From assembly GCA_023362775.1 (NCBI GenBank), contig JALMGJ010000002.1:58863914-58927913 (forward strand): DNA of 64,000 bases. The letters are read 5' to 3'. Made by a program: the position numbers and the translations under genes. This DNA comes from Charina bottae (lineage: Eukaryota > Chordata > Lepidosauria > Squamata > Charinaidae). Within the stretch, counting starts at the first letter, position 1. Every line of letters starts with the position of its first letter. Positions 33,140 to 43,844 of the stretch are shown here, piece after piece. The notes beneath the pieces were generated by a model. The model was not told the DNA's origin. It saw only the letters and a list, made by a program, of their open reading frames with translations, and did no database searches.

Positions 33140-34740
33140 CAGGTGAGGACAATGGTGGACTAAGATGTCTCCAAAGGAGCAGAGATGACGTTGTGGTGGA
33201 GACCGAAAGCCAGGTGACAGGCCCGGGCCAATGGAGCCTCTCCGGAGAAGGGGTGGCCAAGAGATTGCCCACTTGTGCTCCAGAAGGCTGCTCCTCTTGA
33301 GGAGACCACAGGATTGGTTGAAGTGCTGGGAGCCACAGAAAAACATCAAGCTCACAGCCGCAGTGGAACCTGTAAGGACATTAGATTCACTAAAACCTCA
33401 CTTTCTTAAACGCATTTGAATTACAATTACTTCAATGCTAAAAGAGATCTTTGGAGCAGATTTTTAAAAATCTTCTGCTGAGTGATACTTCATTCCGGAT
33501 TAAATAAAGGTGTAAAACAACAATTTAAAGAATTTAAGATCAATGGCAAAAAGCTTAACAAGAAATTAACCCAAGAAAGTTTAAAATGGAGTAAGGGGCC
33601 AGTTAAATTTGAAATGTTAGGATTTTTACTAAAGTGTTTTTAAAATAATTAAATAAATAGAATAATACATTCGTGGGAACACTGACTGTTTACAGTTCTA
33701 GTGGGAAGATTATTGGTGGATTTTGCAAAACAAAGAGACAAAAGAAATCTGAGACAAACCATAGGACCATAGAATTACAGAGTGCCAGAAGGGATCAAAG
33801 ACTTAAGGTCTAGAGAAAGAAAAAAAGAAGACATCTCCTTTTTACGTTTGTACATGATGAAATGGCCGTTATTAGAAAAGCAGTGAAACCTATAGAAATG
33901 ACAGAAAACAGTATCATACTTGAGTCATTTCAAAAGATCTTTGAGGAATTGGGAAAGAATGTTATAGCTACAATAACAGCATCAACAACTGTCTATGTGA
34001 ATGCATCATTTAAAAGTGATCTGAAAGAGGAGATAAATGTAGATATGAAAAATAATCTTGAATAATTTACAGGACAACTGAGTGGAAAGGTAATTCAAAG
34101 TGAAGTCAAGGTGGAAATTCTGGAAAACAAAACAGAGATAACAAACAGAGGGGAGATACCATTAAGTCAAGAGAGGAAAAATGATGTGGATAATGGAGTA
34201 CTATTCGATTTACAAGGGAAAGGAGGATTTACAGAACAACTTGGTGAAAAGAGTAAGGGGAGGGCTGTTGAAGCGTCAAATTTTTTTTTATGATGGGCAA
34301 AAGAAGATATGGATGGAGACCAAATCCTACAACTATATTTCAATGTCAAGTTAAGGATTAATAATATCAGAATATAAGGAATGTAAAACTGACTTGTTTG
34401 ATCAGGGATAAAGATAATAAGTACTTTTATACAGTACTGGAAACCCTTTATGGACTTTTTGCTAAAACTGGACAGAACTATCACTGATTTTTGGATTTCT
34501 GGATTGAAATTGGTTGGGATATGGGAATGAATGATATATGTAATGTAATTTCAGAGGGGGAGGAGATATATCAAGTTTGCTTGTACTTGCTGTAAAAAAG
34601 ATCAGAAGTCATTTCTTTAAATATCTTTTTCTGTTTCTTTTTTTCTGTTTCTTTTTTATTTTCTGCACTTTCTATCTTTATCCTTTATTTTTCTTTCTCT
34701 CTTTAATTTCATTTTGTATTAGCTTTTATTACTGTTAAAA
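33140..34740 (+). repeat. Unassigned dispersed repeat, copy 2 (longer)
   Basis: Starts with a GC-richer leader (33140-33360) and continues with Lys/Glu-rich frames at 33862-34065 and 34111-34293. Near 34385-34410 it reads KTDLFDQG, matching the VGLFDQG end of copy 1 at 23.28 kb. It ends in a T/C-rich stretch before ATTACTGTTAAAA. The leader plus ORF1-like protein plus pyrimidine-rich end suggests a LINE of unknown family. Confidence 0.5.
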
Positions 34741-34744
34741 ATTT

Positions 34745-36929
34745 CCAGTAACAGTAAGAGAAGAGGGAGATCTCTTGACTGTTTTGAAGAAAAATTACAG
34801 CAGCAGAGTTTGTGGGCTATTAGGGAGAAAGTGAGAATTGTATTGTACAGTACATGAAAGCCATATTATAAATTTCAACCATATTTAATGGATTTCTTTA
34901 CCACTTAGACTTTGGAACTTTAACATTCTTAACATTTATTATTTATTGCTTTAGAATATGAAATATTTATACCTTGGTTACAACTGATGTAAAAATGCAG
35001 CTTTTCTTAGCTTAATAATAGAAATCACAAAATATTATGAGGAAAACATGCTTTCATTTTAGTTGATGGACAGCTTCAATTTTGGCTGTATACCCTAACT
35101 AATGCACTGAAAAACTACAACATGGAAATCAATTATATTCATTCATCTACTTCTAAAGTAAAAGCAGTTCAAACTATATGCAAACCCACTAACTGTATAT
35201 TGTGGCTTTCTTAGTGGCATTCTTATCAAGAGACTTGGTTTTCATTGAGGATATTTCTATAAGCCTATACATTTGGCTGATTTGTGATATCTTGTTATTT
35301 ACAAAAAGTAAACCTGGTTTCACATGCCTTGAAAAATGACAATGAAGGAGATAATAGAAATGAATGTACATGAGTTGAAATATACTTTGATTCAACAACA
35401 TATTCATAGTTCGAGATGGGATAGAAATGGCCAGACTTTGGGCTAGCTAATGTTCTTTCAGGCTTCTTACTCCTTTTATTCCTAACTGCTACCATATTAA
35501 AGAGCTTCATCAACTATTTGTACTTTCCCAAACCTTTTTCACCTTTTAGATCTTGTGCAAATGATAATGGTAACGAGTAAGTGAACAGGGAGTGAGTGGG
35601 AGAAAAGGGACAACAAATAAGTATATGGCAAGGGATTTCGAAGAGGCAGAGGGGAAAAGGCCACTAACAGTTTGCTGTGTCTAAGTGATTGCTAATGTCT
35701 GCTGATAGTTTCCTGAGTGCTGTTGATTGGTTTCCTGAATGATTGCCCAATGCATTTTATTGGAGCATTGCTCTTGCTGATCTAGTTGAGGCAGCTCAAG
35801 AAGGCCTATAAAGAAGCCAGTTTCCAAACTCACTGAGTAAGCAAACAGGAATTCAGCAGGGGAAGTCAAGAAGGAGGTCCTTTTTTAAAAAAAAAAATCC
35901 TTTTCCACCTAAAGGAAGGAGGGAACTGCATCTTAGGCTAGAGAAGAAGGTGAGAGAAATGTTAGGTAATTTAAATGAGTTCAAGTTTCTGGGGCCAGAA
36001 AGATTCCACCCAGAGCATTGAAGGAACTAGTGGCAGTGACTGCAGAACCACTAACTGTCATCTTTGAGATTTTCAAGGAGAAAATTGTTTCTCCAAGCAC
36101 CATTTAAGTGGATAAAGAATTAAATTTTCTAGTGCAAGGAGAAAGTTCTCCATAGAGGTAAGATAGAACATAGTGGCTCTCTGTTTTTTCCTTCATTGAC
36201 AGTCTTTCTCCACAAAAGAAAGGCAGGGAGACATCAGCCATACTACCTGCATGTGGTACAGAGAAGCAGATAGTGGTATGGAGAAACAAACATTGAAAAA
36301 GGCAGACCAGGAGTAACAATGTGGAGACATATTGTCAAGGTGATGATTTTCTAAGAGGTTCAGAAAAGGAGTCCTTTTTCCCCATTTTCCTCCTCTTCTC
36401 TAATTTAAAAGCTGAAGAGCAGGAAAACAGAAGTACCACTAACCTAAGAGCATAATATAGTAGTGATTAAATTTAGTAACAGTGCATGATAAGGGAAGGA
36501 ACACCTGAAACAATCATGGAACTGTAAGAAGCTCTGTATATAAATATATACTAGTTTAGTTGGCAGAACACTCTTTCTGTGTGTGCATAAATTCTGTCCC
36601 TTTCCCATGCTCCAATTTAGGAAAAAATAATACTTTTGATAAGTTCAATTAATTATATAGAGATAATATATTGTTCCTCAGATATTTAATAATGTTTAAA
36701 AAGCCACTGAGAGCTTTGATATAGTACCTTGTCTTTCATACGTACAATTCTATATCAGAAAATTACTTCGTAGCAAAAAAAATAATAATGATCTGTTTGT
36801 GTGCAAGTTAAGCTAAAGAAGAAGAAAGCCAACCAGTTTCCACAAACTGCATATAACATCAGGAATCACTTTGAAGTGTGAACCTAATTGATAGAGAACC
36901 AGAAGAACTATAGAATTAACTCAAATAAG
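34745..36929. other. No recognisable feature
   Basis: AT-rich sequence with short frames up to 72 codons. No domain, tandem array or mobile-element end was recognised. Confidence 0.45.
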
Positions 36930-37265
36930 TTGTTAAGATGAATGTGGAAAGAGGCAAAATGGAAGAAAGCAAACTGGATGTCAGAACAAACCATGGAAAT
37001 TGCCAAGAAGAAAAGAGAAGCCAAAGCCAAGAAAGACAAAAATCTCAAGAAGGAACTTTCAGAGTTTCAGAGAGCTGTTAGAAGAGACAAGAAGCAATGT
37101 TACAACCACATCTGTAAAGACATTGAAGATGGAAACAGATATGAAAAAACAAGCAAAGTCTTCCAAAAGATCTCTGAACTCAGAAGGAGTTTCCTACCTC
37201 AAATTGGCATGCTAAAGGATGTCAATGGACAGACAGTAACCAATTCAAAGAAGATAAAGAAAGAT

Positions 37266-37730
37266 TTTTTTGTGTGTGTCAGAAGCACCAAGGCGCTTTT
37301 GTAGTGAAAGGATTTGCTGGTGACATCACCGTTGCCAGGGGGATGCCCAAGGAGGCTCCTTTCACGTCCCTGTGATTTTTCCCACTGAAGAATGTGGTAC
37401 CTATGTATTGTCGAAGGCTTTCACGGCCGGAGTTCGATGGCTGTTGTGCGTCTTCCGGGCTGTGTGGCCGTGTTCTGGAAGTTGTGGTTCCTAAGGAACC
37501 ACAACTTCCAGAACACGGCCACACAGCCCGGAAGACCCACAACAGCCATCAATGTGGTACCTATTTATCTACTTGCATTTGCATGCATTTGAACTGCTAG
37601 GTTGGCAGGAGCTGGGACAAATTGCCGGGAGCTCACTCCGGCACGTGGCTCGTACTCTTGGGATTCGAACTGTCAGCCTTAATGGCCTCTGACTCAGCAT
37701 CTTAACCACTTGAGCCACTGTGGTCCCGCC
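37266..37730 (-). mobile_element. tRNA-headed SINE (family C, copy 2), itself split
   Basis: Minus-strand copy of the 29507 SINE, with matching head (37680-37728), central GCCAACCTAGCAG block and TCAGAAGCACC at its 3' end. A perfect 12-bp duplication ATAAAGAAAGAT flanks it (37254-37265 and 37731-37742). A Penelope-tail palindrome interrupts it. Confidence 0.9.
37405..37550. mobile_element. Inverted Penelope-tail insertion (57-bp palindrome arms)
   Basis: Arms 37436-37492 and 37494-37550 are inverted copies with one mismatch (56 of 57) and a single-base loop. They contain GGCTGTGTGGCCGTGTTC, also found at 4067-4084. A perfect 14-bp duplication AATGTGGTACCTAT (37391-37404 and 37551-37564) bounds the insert, so the palindrome arrived as one insertion inside the SINE. 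Confidence 0.88.
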
Positions 37731-38400
37731 ATAAAGAAAGATGGAAGAAATATACTGAAATACTGTACTGTAGAGATGTCAACATCCAAGATAACTTAGA
37801 AGATATTGTCTCCTTACAAGAACCTCTAGTATTAGAAGATGAACTTAGATCAGCCATTACCAAGTCAGAAGGCTACAGGACCTGATGGAATACCCACAGA
37901 AATATGGCAAGCAACAGAAAAATAATCAGTCAAGGTTTTAACCAAGCTATGCCAGCAAATCTGGAGAATGACACAGTGGCTGACAGATTGTAAGAGGTCA
38001 ATCTACATTCCAATACCAAAATTAGGAGACTTAACAGATATCATACAATATCCTTAACTTTACATGCCAGCAAAATAATGCTTAGGATCATCAAATGCAG
38101 ATTAAAGCCCTACAAGGAAAAAGAGATGCCAGATGCTCAAGCTGACTTTAGAAAATGCCAAGGAACACAAAACATTATTGCTGATGTATGCTGGATATTG
38201 AGAAAGCCAAAGAATACGAAAAATAAGTCACTATGTGCTTCACTGATCACAGAAACACCTTTATTGTGTCAATCATGTAAAGTTGTGGAATGCACTCAGA
38301 AAAATGGGACTCCCCAAAATAAGTTTATATGTAACAAATCTAAGAATGTTTGGATAATTTTAAATTGGAATTTGGTACAGCAAATGTTCAAAGGATGATT

Positions 38401-39380
38401 GGTCCTTCCAGTAAATCTTGATAAAGACATAAGACAGCTGAACAATACCATCAGCCTATTCCTCTTAAGAACTTGAGCTTGCCTAATAGAACAGTTTAGA
38501 AAAGTGCAATTATTTTACTATTGTACAGAAAAAAAGCTAATTTTTCACAGCATGAGACAATAGACTCAGGGGCAACAGGGGACAAGTTTAAATCTCTTCA
38601 GTCACAAAGCAGCTGTTTTAACCAACATGACAGACTTATCTTTCCAAAAGATTTGTTAGGGTTTTTTTTTCTTAAAGAAATGTTGTTCTTGTGACTAATG
38701 GGGGAAAAACAGATGAGAATGATTTGTGGAAGTCCTTTGAGTAAATAATACACATCTTTAAAAAACCAATAAGCATATCCAAATATACATCTATCTATAT
38801 AAGATTTAGCGTGTTTGTGTGAGTATTTTCTCTCTGTGAATGTATTGCCTTCGTTCATATATAAATACACAAACCTCTGCAAATTATGCTCTTTTCTGGA
38901 GAGTGGCTAAATTCACAATAAACGTAATATGGAGAACCATTTCAGTCCAAAACAAAAATAAACTCAGTTCAAATCTTTACATCTTCATAGACTCTGTTAT
39001 CTGGCTGCAAAGATATGTACACTAAATTCATATTTGATTCATAAAGCATTCATTTATGTGACATCAAACATTATCAGAAAACAGCTTTATATCCTAAGCC
39101 CCAGTATTAGGTACTCCTTCTCTGTGTAGCTTGATTAGTTCGTCCACTTAACCCAATATGTGGATTGATTGCTGCTTTTCAAGATTGGCAACTATCTCAA
39201 CATCAATAACTCAGTGAGCGAACCTCATTGACTTGCAGACATCTTTCCCCCATCCACTCTCAGAACTGTAATAAATCAATATTTATAATTTACAATGTTA
39301 AAACAATGGTCAGTATCCAGGTAATCTTCCTCAAATAAACAGAAGGCATCTATCAGCAAAAGAGGAAGGGGTGTTTTGTT

Positions 39381-39382
<2 letters not shown>
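38401..39382. other. No recognisable feature
   Basis: AT-rich sequence with frames up to 94 codons on the minus strand but no recognised domain. Confidence 0.45.
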
Positions 39383-39427
<45 letters not shown>

Positions 39428-39428
39428 T
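39383..39428 (+). repeat. (TAA)n microsatellite
   Basis: About fifteen consecutive TAA units. Confidence 0.95.
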
Positions 39429-39976
39429 AATTTTCTCTCTTTCCTTCAGTACCTTCTGTCATTTCCTCTCCAGAAAAAACATAATCTTATCTAAAGAATT
39501 GGAGGCTATCATTTTTCAGGGGCTACAGAAGGGCTATAGAGAAAAGGGTGGATTTTTGGAAATTATTCTCTTAGCTGACCTGTGTAATCTTGACAATGTT
39601 AACCAGGCTCAGACCTGGTTAATACTTGGATTGTAGACCATCAGAAAATCCCAGATCTGTAGGCTAAACTGGTAATTGAAAAATTTCCCAGAAGGCAGTG
39701 GCAAACCTCTACTACAGAAACCTCCATGGGCATATCCATGAAAGCACCAGGATTTGAGCTCAACTCAAAGGGTTATTATGCTCCTCCACAATCTGCTGAT
39801 GGAAATCTAACAACAGTTGTCAAAGGAAGATACTAGTTGGAGGCTTTTTAATATTGTACCCATTGTAACGTATTAACCCATTGTACTCACTGTAATATAA
39901 TAACTGTCTTGAAAACAAACAAGTGTGCATGGTAACAACTACCACATCATTTCTGCTTTTATCTAACATAGAACAA
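39429..39976. other. No recognisable feature
   Basis: Unremarkable sequence between two simple-repeat tracts. Confidence 0.5.
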
Positions 39977-40755
39977 GTATTTATTTTATTTTATTTTATT
40001 TTATTTTATTTTATTTTATTTTATTTTATTTTATTTTATTTTATTTTATTTTATTTTATTTTATTATTTTATTTTATTTTATTATTTTATTTTATTTTAT
40101 TATTTTATTTTATTTTATTTTATTTTATTTCATTTTATTATTTTATTTTATTTTATTTCATTTCATTTCATTTCATTTCATTTTATTATTTTATTATTTT
40201 ATTATTTTATTTTATTATTTTATTTTATTTTATTTTATTTTATTTTATTTTATTTTATTTTATTTTATTTTAATTTAATTTTATTTTATTATTTTATTAT
40301 TTTATTATTTTTATTTTATTTTATTTTATTATTTTATATTTTATTTTATTTTATTACTTTATTTTTTATTTTTTTATTTTATTTTTTATTTTTTTATTTT
40401 TTTATTTTTTTTATTTTTTATTTTATTTTATTTTATTTTATTTTATTATTATTTTAATTTCATTTCATTTCATTTCATTTCATTTCATTATTTCATTTCA
40501 TTTCATTTCATTTCATTTCATTTCATTTCTTTTATTATTTTATTTTATTTTATTTTATTTTATTTTATTTATTTTATTTTATTTTATTATTTTATTTTAT
40601 TTTATTTTATTTTATTTTATTTTATTTTATTTTATTTTTTTATTTTATTTTATTTTATTTTATTTTATTATTTTATTTTATTTTATTTTATTTTATTATT
40701 TTATTATTTTATTTTATTTTATTATTTTATTATTTTATTATTATTTTATTTTTTT
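39977..40755 (+). repeat. Long TTTTA pentanucleotide array with TTTCA blocks
   Basis: About 780 bp of TTTTA units with many TTATTTTA interruptions. Separate blocks of TTTCA occur near 40130-40180 and 40455-40530. It abuts the A/T-rich 3' tail of a minus-strand SINE (GGCGGGATATAAAAAAATAAAATAA read on the minus strand), so the SINE tail is the likely seed. The Phe/Ile/Leu-only frame at 39923-40273 is a by-product. Confidence 0.95.
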
Positions 40756-40962
40756 ATATCCCGCCTTTATGATTTTTATAAATAACTCAAGGAAGCAAAC
40801 ATACCTAGTAATCCTTCCTCCTCCTATTTTCCCCACAACAACAACCCTGTGAGGTGAGTTGGGCTGAGAGAAAGTAACTAGCCCAAGGGCACCCAGGCAG
40901 CTTTCATGCCTAAGGCAGGACTAGAATTCTCAGTCTCCTGGTTTCTAGCCCGTCGCATTACT
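40756..40962 (-). mobile_element. tRNA-headed SINE (Squam-like)
   Basis: Minus-strand copy. The tail-side block TATCCCGCCTTTAT (40757-40770), the CCTCCTCCTATTTTCCCC block and the B-box region are clear, while the 5' end is incomplete near 40960. It matches the copies at 17983 and 40994. Confidence 0.88.
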
Positions 40963-40993
40963 ATTTTAATTCAAAATTCCAAAACAGCCCAGA

Positions 40994-41531
40994 ATACCAG
41001 TTTGGTCTAGCACATAGCTTTCCAAAGTGTATGTCGCGACACACTACTGTGTCGTCTGCGGTGTCCTGGTGTGTCGCACACAAACCCGGAAGCGCTGATG
41101 GGGGGAACCGTAAGGGGCATCACCCCCGCCAATCAGTGCCGCCACCACGGTAGTGCTGATTGGCGGGGGTGCCGCTCCTTATGGTTTCCCCCATCAGCGC
41201 TTCCGGGTTTGCATGCGACACACCAGGACACCGCAGGCCGCACCACCGCTGCCGCCGTTGGTGTGTGTCGCCAACATGAAAAGTTTGGAAAGTTCTGGTC
41301 TAGGGGTTAAGGCAATGGGCTAGAAACCAGGAGTCTGTGAGTTCTAGTCCCACCTTGGGCATGAAAGCCGGCTGGGTGACCTTGGGCCAGTCACTCTCTC
41401 TCAGCCCAACTCATCTCACAGGGTTGCTGTTGTGGGGAAAATAGGAGGAGGAAGGAGTATTAGGTCTGTTCGCCACCTTGAGTTATTTATAAAAATAATA
41501 AAAGCAGGATAAAAATTAAATAAATAAATAC
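40994..41531 (+). mobile_element. tRNA-headed SINE (Squam-like) split by a MITE
   Basis: The SINE starts with CCAGTTTGGTCTAG (to about 41010), is interrupted by a hAT MITE, and resumes at 41298 with GTCTAGGGGTTAAGGC. It continues through the B-box region, GGGCCAGTCACTCTCTC and the GAGTTATTTATAAAAATAAT end with an AAATAAAT tail. The insertion falls in the A-box region. Confidence 0.9.
41013..41297. mobile_element. Fold-back hAT-type MITE (family B, copy 2)
   Basis: Ends CATAGCTTTCCAAAG and AGTTTGGAAAGTTCTG match the family-B ends at 8445-8847. The flanking octamers GTCTAGCA and GTCTAGGG agree at 6 of 8. Unlike copy 1 it has no minisatellite. Instead its interior is a long palindrome (about 41061-41232), with the arms AACCCGGAAGCGCTGATGG and inverse. 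Confidence 0.85.
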
Positions 41532-42105
41532 AGTGACACAGTTTAAATGACTAAAATGATAAATACTTTATCAAGGATCACAATGGTATAAAAGTGTGTA
41601 GAAGTAGAAGAAATGCAGAATGTATGCATGCAGAATAGAGAAATGTGGTAAGAGTCATCAAGTTAGTTTGAAAGTTATCAGCCAATAAAACTTTTGTGGG
41701 GAAGGGTAATGATAGTATTATATCTGTGTCCTTCACTCTGCACACACTGTAGCCATCACTGACTTAAAAAATTACTGATGTTAGCAGTACTTTCAACTGA
41801 AGTGCATAGGAAGCAGTTTCTTAGAAATGAATTATGATATATTTGTCCATGACCAAGATATTAAACCGTGCGTATGAAACAAGGAAAAGGCACATACTTT
41901 TAATAGGGTTCTGCCTTCAGTTTCATTCAAAGTTATCCTAGCAGACCAAAAAAAAACAAAGTTAGCAATTTCAACAAATTGTTCCCAGTTTGATTTCCGA
42001 TGGCTAACCACTGACATTAAGGACAACCCAGACAAACAAAATAATACAATTTCTCGGTCTGAGTTGAAATCAATCCACATTTACTCCAAGAAGTCCCATT
42101 AGCTG
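41532..42105. other. No recognisable feature
   Basis: Unremarkable AT-rich sequence between the split SINE and a BovB fragment. Confidence 0.5.
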
Positions 42106-42108
42106 TGG

Positions 42109-42832
42109 AGCCTTATGACGAAGGTAAAAGAAGAAAGTGCAAAAGCTGGGTTGCAGTTAAATCTAAAAAAAAACCAAGATTATGGCAACCAGCTTGATTG
42201 ATAACTGGCAAATAGAGGGAGAAAACGTGGAGGCAGTGACAGACTTTGTATTTCTAGGCACAAAGATTACTGCAGACGCTGACTGCAGCCAGGAAATCAG
42301 AAGACGGCTACTTCTTGGGAGGAGAGCAATGACAAATCTCGATGAAATAGTTAAGAGCAGAGACATCACACTGACAACAAAGTTCCACATAGTTAAAGCA
42401 ATGGTATTCCCCTGAGTAACCTATGGCTGCGAGAGCTGGACCATAAGGAAGACTGAGCGAAGGAAGATAGATGCTTTTGAACTGTGGTGCTGGAGGAAAA
42501 TTCTGAGAGTGCCTTGGACTGCAAGAAGATCAAACCAGTCCATACTCCAGGAAGTAAAGCCAGACTGCTCACTTGAGGGAATGATACTAAAGGCAAAACT
42601 GAAGTACTTTGGCCACATAATGAGAAGACAGGATACCCTGGAGAAGATGCTGATGCTAGGGAAAGTGGAAGGCAAAAGGAAGAGGGGCTGACCAAGGGCA
42701 AGATGGATGATATTCTGGAGATGACGGACTCAACCGTGGGGGAGCTGGGCGTGGCAATGGCCGACAGGAAGCTCTGGCGTGGGCTGGTCCATGAAGTCAC
42801 GAAGAGTCGGAAGCAACTGAATGAATAAACAA
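42109..42832 (+). mobile_element. BovB LINE, 3' fragment
   Basis: 5'-truncated copy whose coding sequence is nearly identical to 14993-15716. Frames 42182-42415 and 42509-42691 carry DFVFLGTKITADADCSQEI, RRSNQSILQEVKPDC and YFGHIMRRQ. A stop after the YGCE-preceding block and a one-base frame change (near 42412) break it, and a TGA occurs near 42688. The RTE-type end GAATGAATAAACAAC is present. Confidence 0.92.
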
Positions 42833-42884
42833 CAAAAATGTATAGATTCAGGGTACAATCCAGTGGCTTTTACTACAAGGCTTT

Positions 42885-43055
42885 GTTGTTGTGAAGTTCT
42901 TGATCTGAACTACAGTCAGCTCCAGGTCTTGTTTTTACTGACTGTATAGATATCTGCCACCTTTGTCTGCAAAGGATGTAGTCAATCTGATTTTGGTGTC
43001 GACCATCTGGTGAAGTCCATGTATAAAGTCGTTTTTTGTGTTGTAAAAAGGCTAT
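42885..43055 (-). pseudogene. BovB endonuclease fragment, opposite strand
   Basis: Read on the minus strand it encodes RLYTWTSPDGRHQNQIDYIL and VKTRPGADCSSD, matching BovB endonuclease residues near 13465-13590. It lies downstream of and opposite to the 42109 fragment, so it is most simply a separate remnant. Confidence 0.82.
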
Positions 43056-43194
43056 ATATATGTTATTCTTCCAATCAATAGGGTTTTAGCATTCTCTGGA
43101 TCATAACTTGATAATTTTCCATATTATTAATCATTGCTCAAATAATATTCCATATACACATAATAATATTCCACATACTTATAATCTGCAACTA

Positions 43195-43835
43195 TCCCTC
43201 ACAAGCCCTGCTGTGCTGCCTCATCGTGGTGTGTAGGTGTTCCTGGGAGGGGTGAGTGAAGAATGCAGGGAGTGCAAGAATATATATTCCCAAGAGGGTC
43301 ACCCAAGGTGTGAAGGTCATCCAAGCTGCCCAACTAAAGCAAGCAGATCCTATATTGGGCAGCAACGATATAGGAAGATGCTAGAGTCAGATTATCACTT
43401 TAGTGATAATGGCGAAGGCAATATTTCATACTGAGATGAAGAAGGCAGTGGTAAATCCTTCTTGTTCATTCATCAAGAAAACCACATGAATAGACAATAT
43501 AAAGTGCTTGATGATATAGTGCTGGATGATGGGCATTAGGCAGGTAGGATGGCATTCTACATGCTACTGAGGAACAGCTAAGGATCTTTCAGAATACTAA
43601 TGGTGATTATGACCTGGCTAGATTAAAGCCTTCAGGACATCTAGTTTCTGATGTTGCCATGCAGAGGAAGAAAATCTGAAGCTGCAAAGACAGAAGAAAT
43701 ACAATGGGAATACGGAATGTAAGAAGCATGAACACAGGAAAGATCAACACACTGAAATATGAAATGACTACAAATTGACATTTTAGGCATCAGCAAATTG
43801 AGATGGACTGGGATTGGACACTTAAAACCAATAAA
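43195..43835 (+). pseudogene. RTE-like LINE relic, 5' leader and endonuclease start
   Basis: The part 43200-43440 resembles an RTE leader. Near 43690-43830 broken frames read a NVRSMNTGKIN-like block, then an ILGISKLRWTGIGH-like block, which are the first two landmarks of the APE endonuclease as in BovB at 12.9 kb. Stops intervene. It is more diverged than the BovB copies. Confidence 0.65.
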
Positions 43836-43844
43836 ACAAACAAA

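Larger units (their letters stand above)
36930..38400 (+). pseudogene. RTE-like LINE relic split by a SINE
   Basis: The first part (36942-37265) encodes a Lys-rich linker segment with NWMSEQTMEIAKKKREAKAK, ELSEFQRAVRRDKKQ and TSKVFQKISELRRSF. It is homologous in order to the BovB linker between endonuclease and polymerase. After the SINE the relic continues with LCQQIWRMTQWL-like, IYIPIPKLGD-like and MPDAQADFRKCQGTQNIIADVCWIL blocks (37900-38220). Frames are broken throughout. It is more diverged than the BovB copies here. Confidence 0.8.

Noticed and set aside
39923..40273. 116-codon Phe/Ile/Leu-rich frame
   Set aside because: Pure translation of the TTTTA/TTTCA array.
42109..43055. BovB 3' end followed by an inverted BovB piece, considered as twin priming
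   Set aside because: Twin priming places the inverted 5' segment upstream of the 3' part. Here the opposite-strand piece is downstream, so separate events are simpler.
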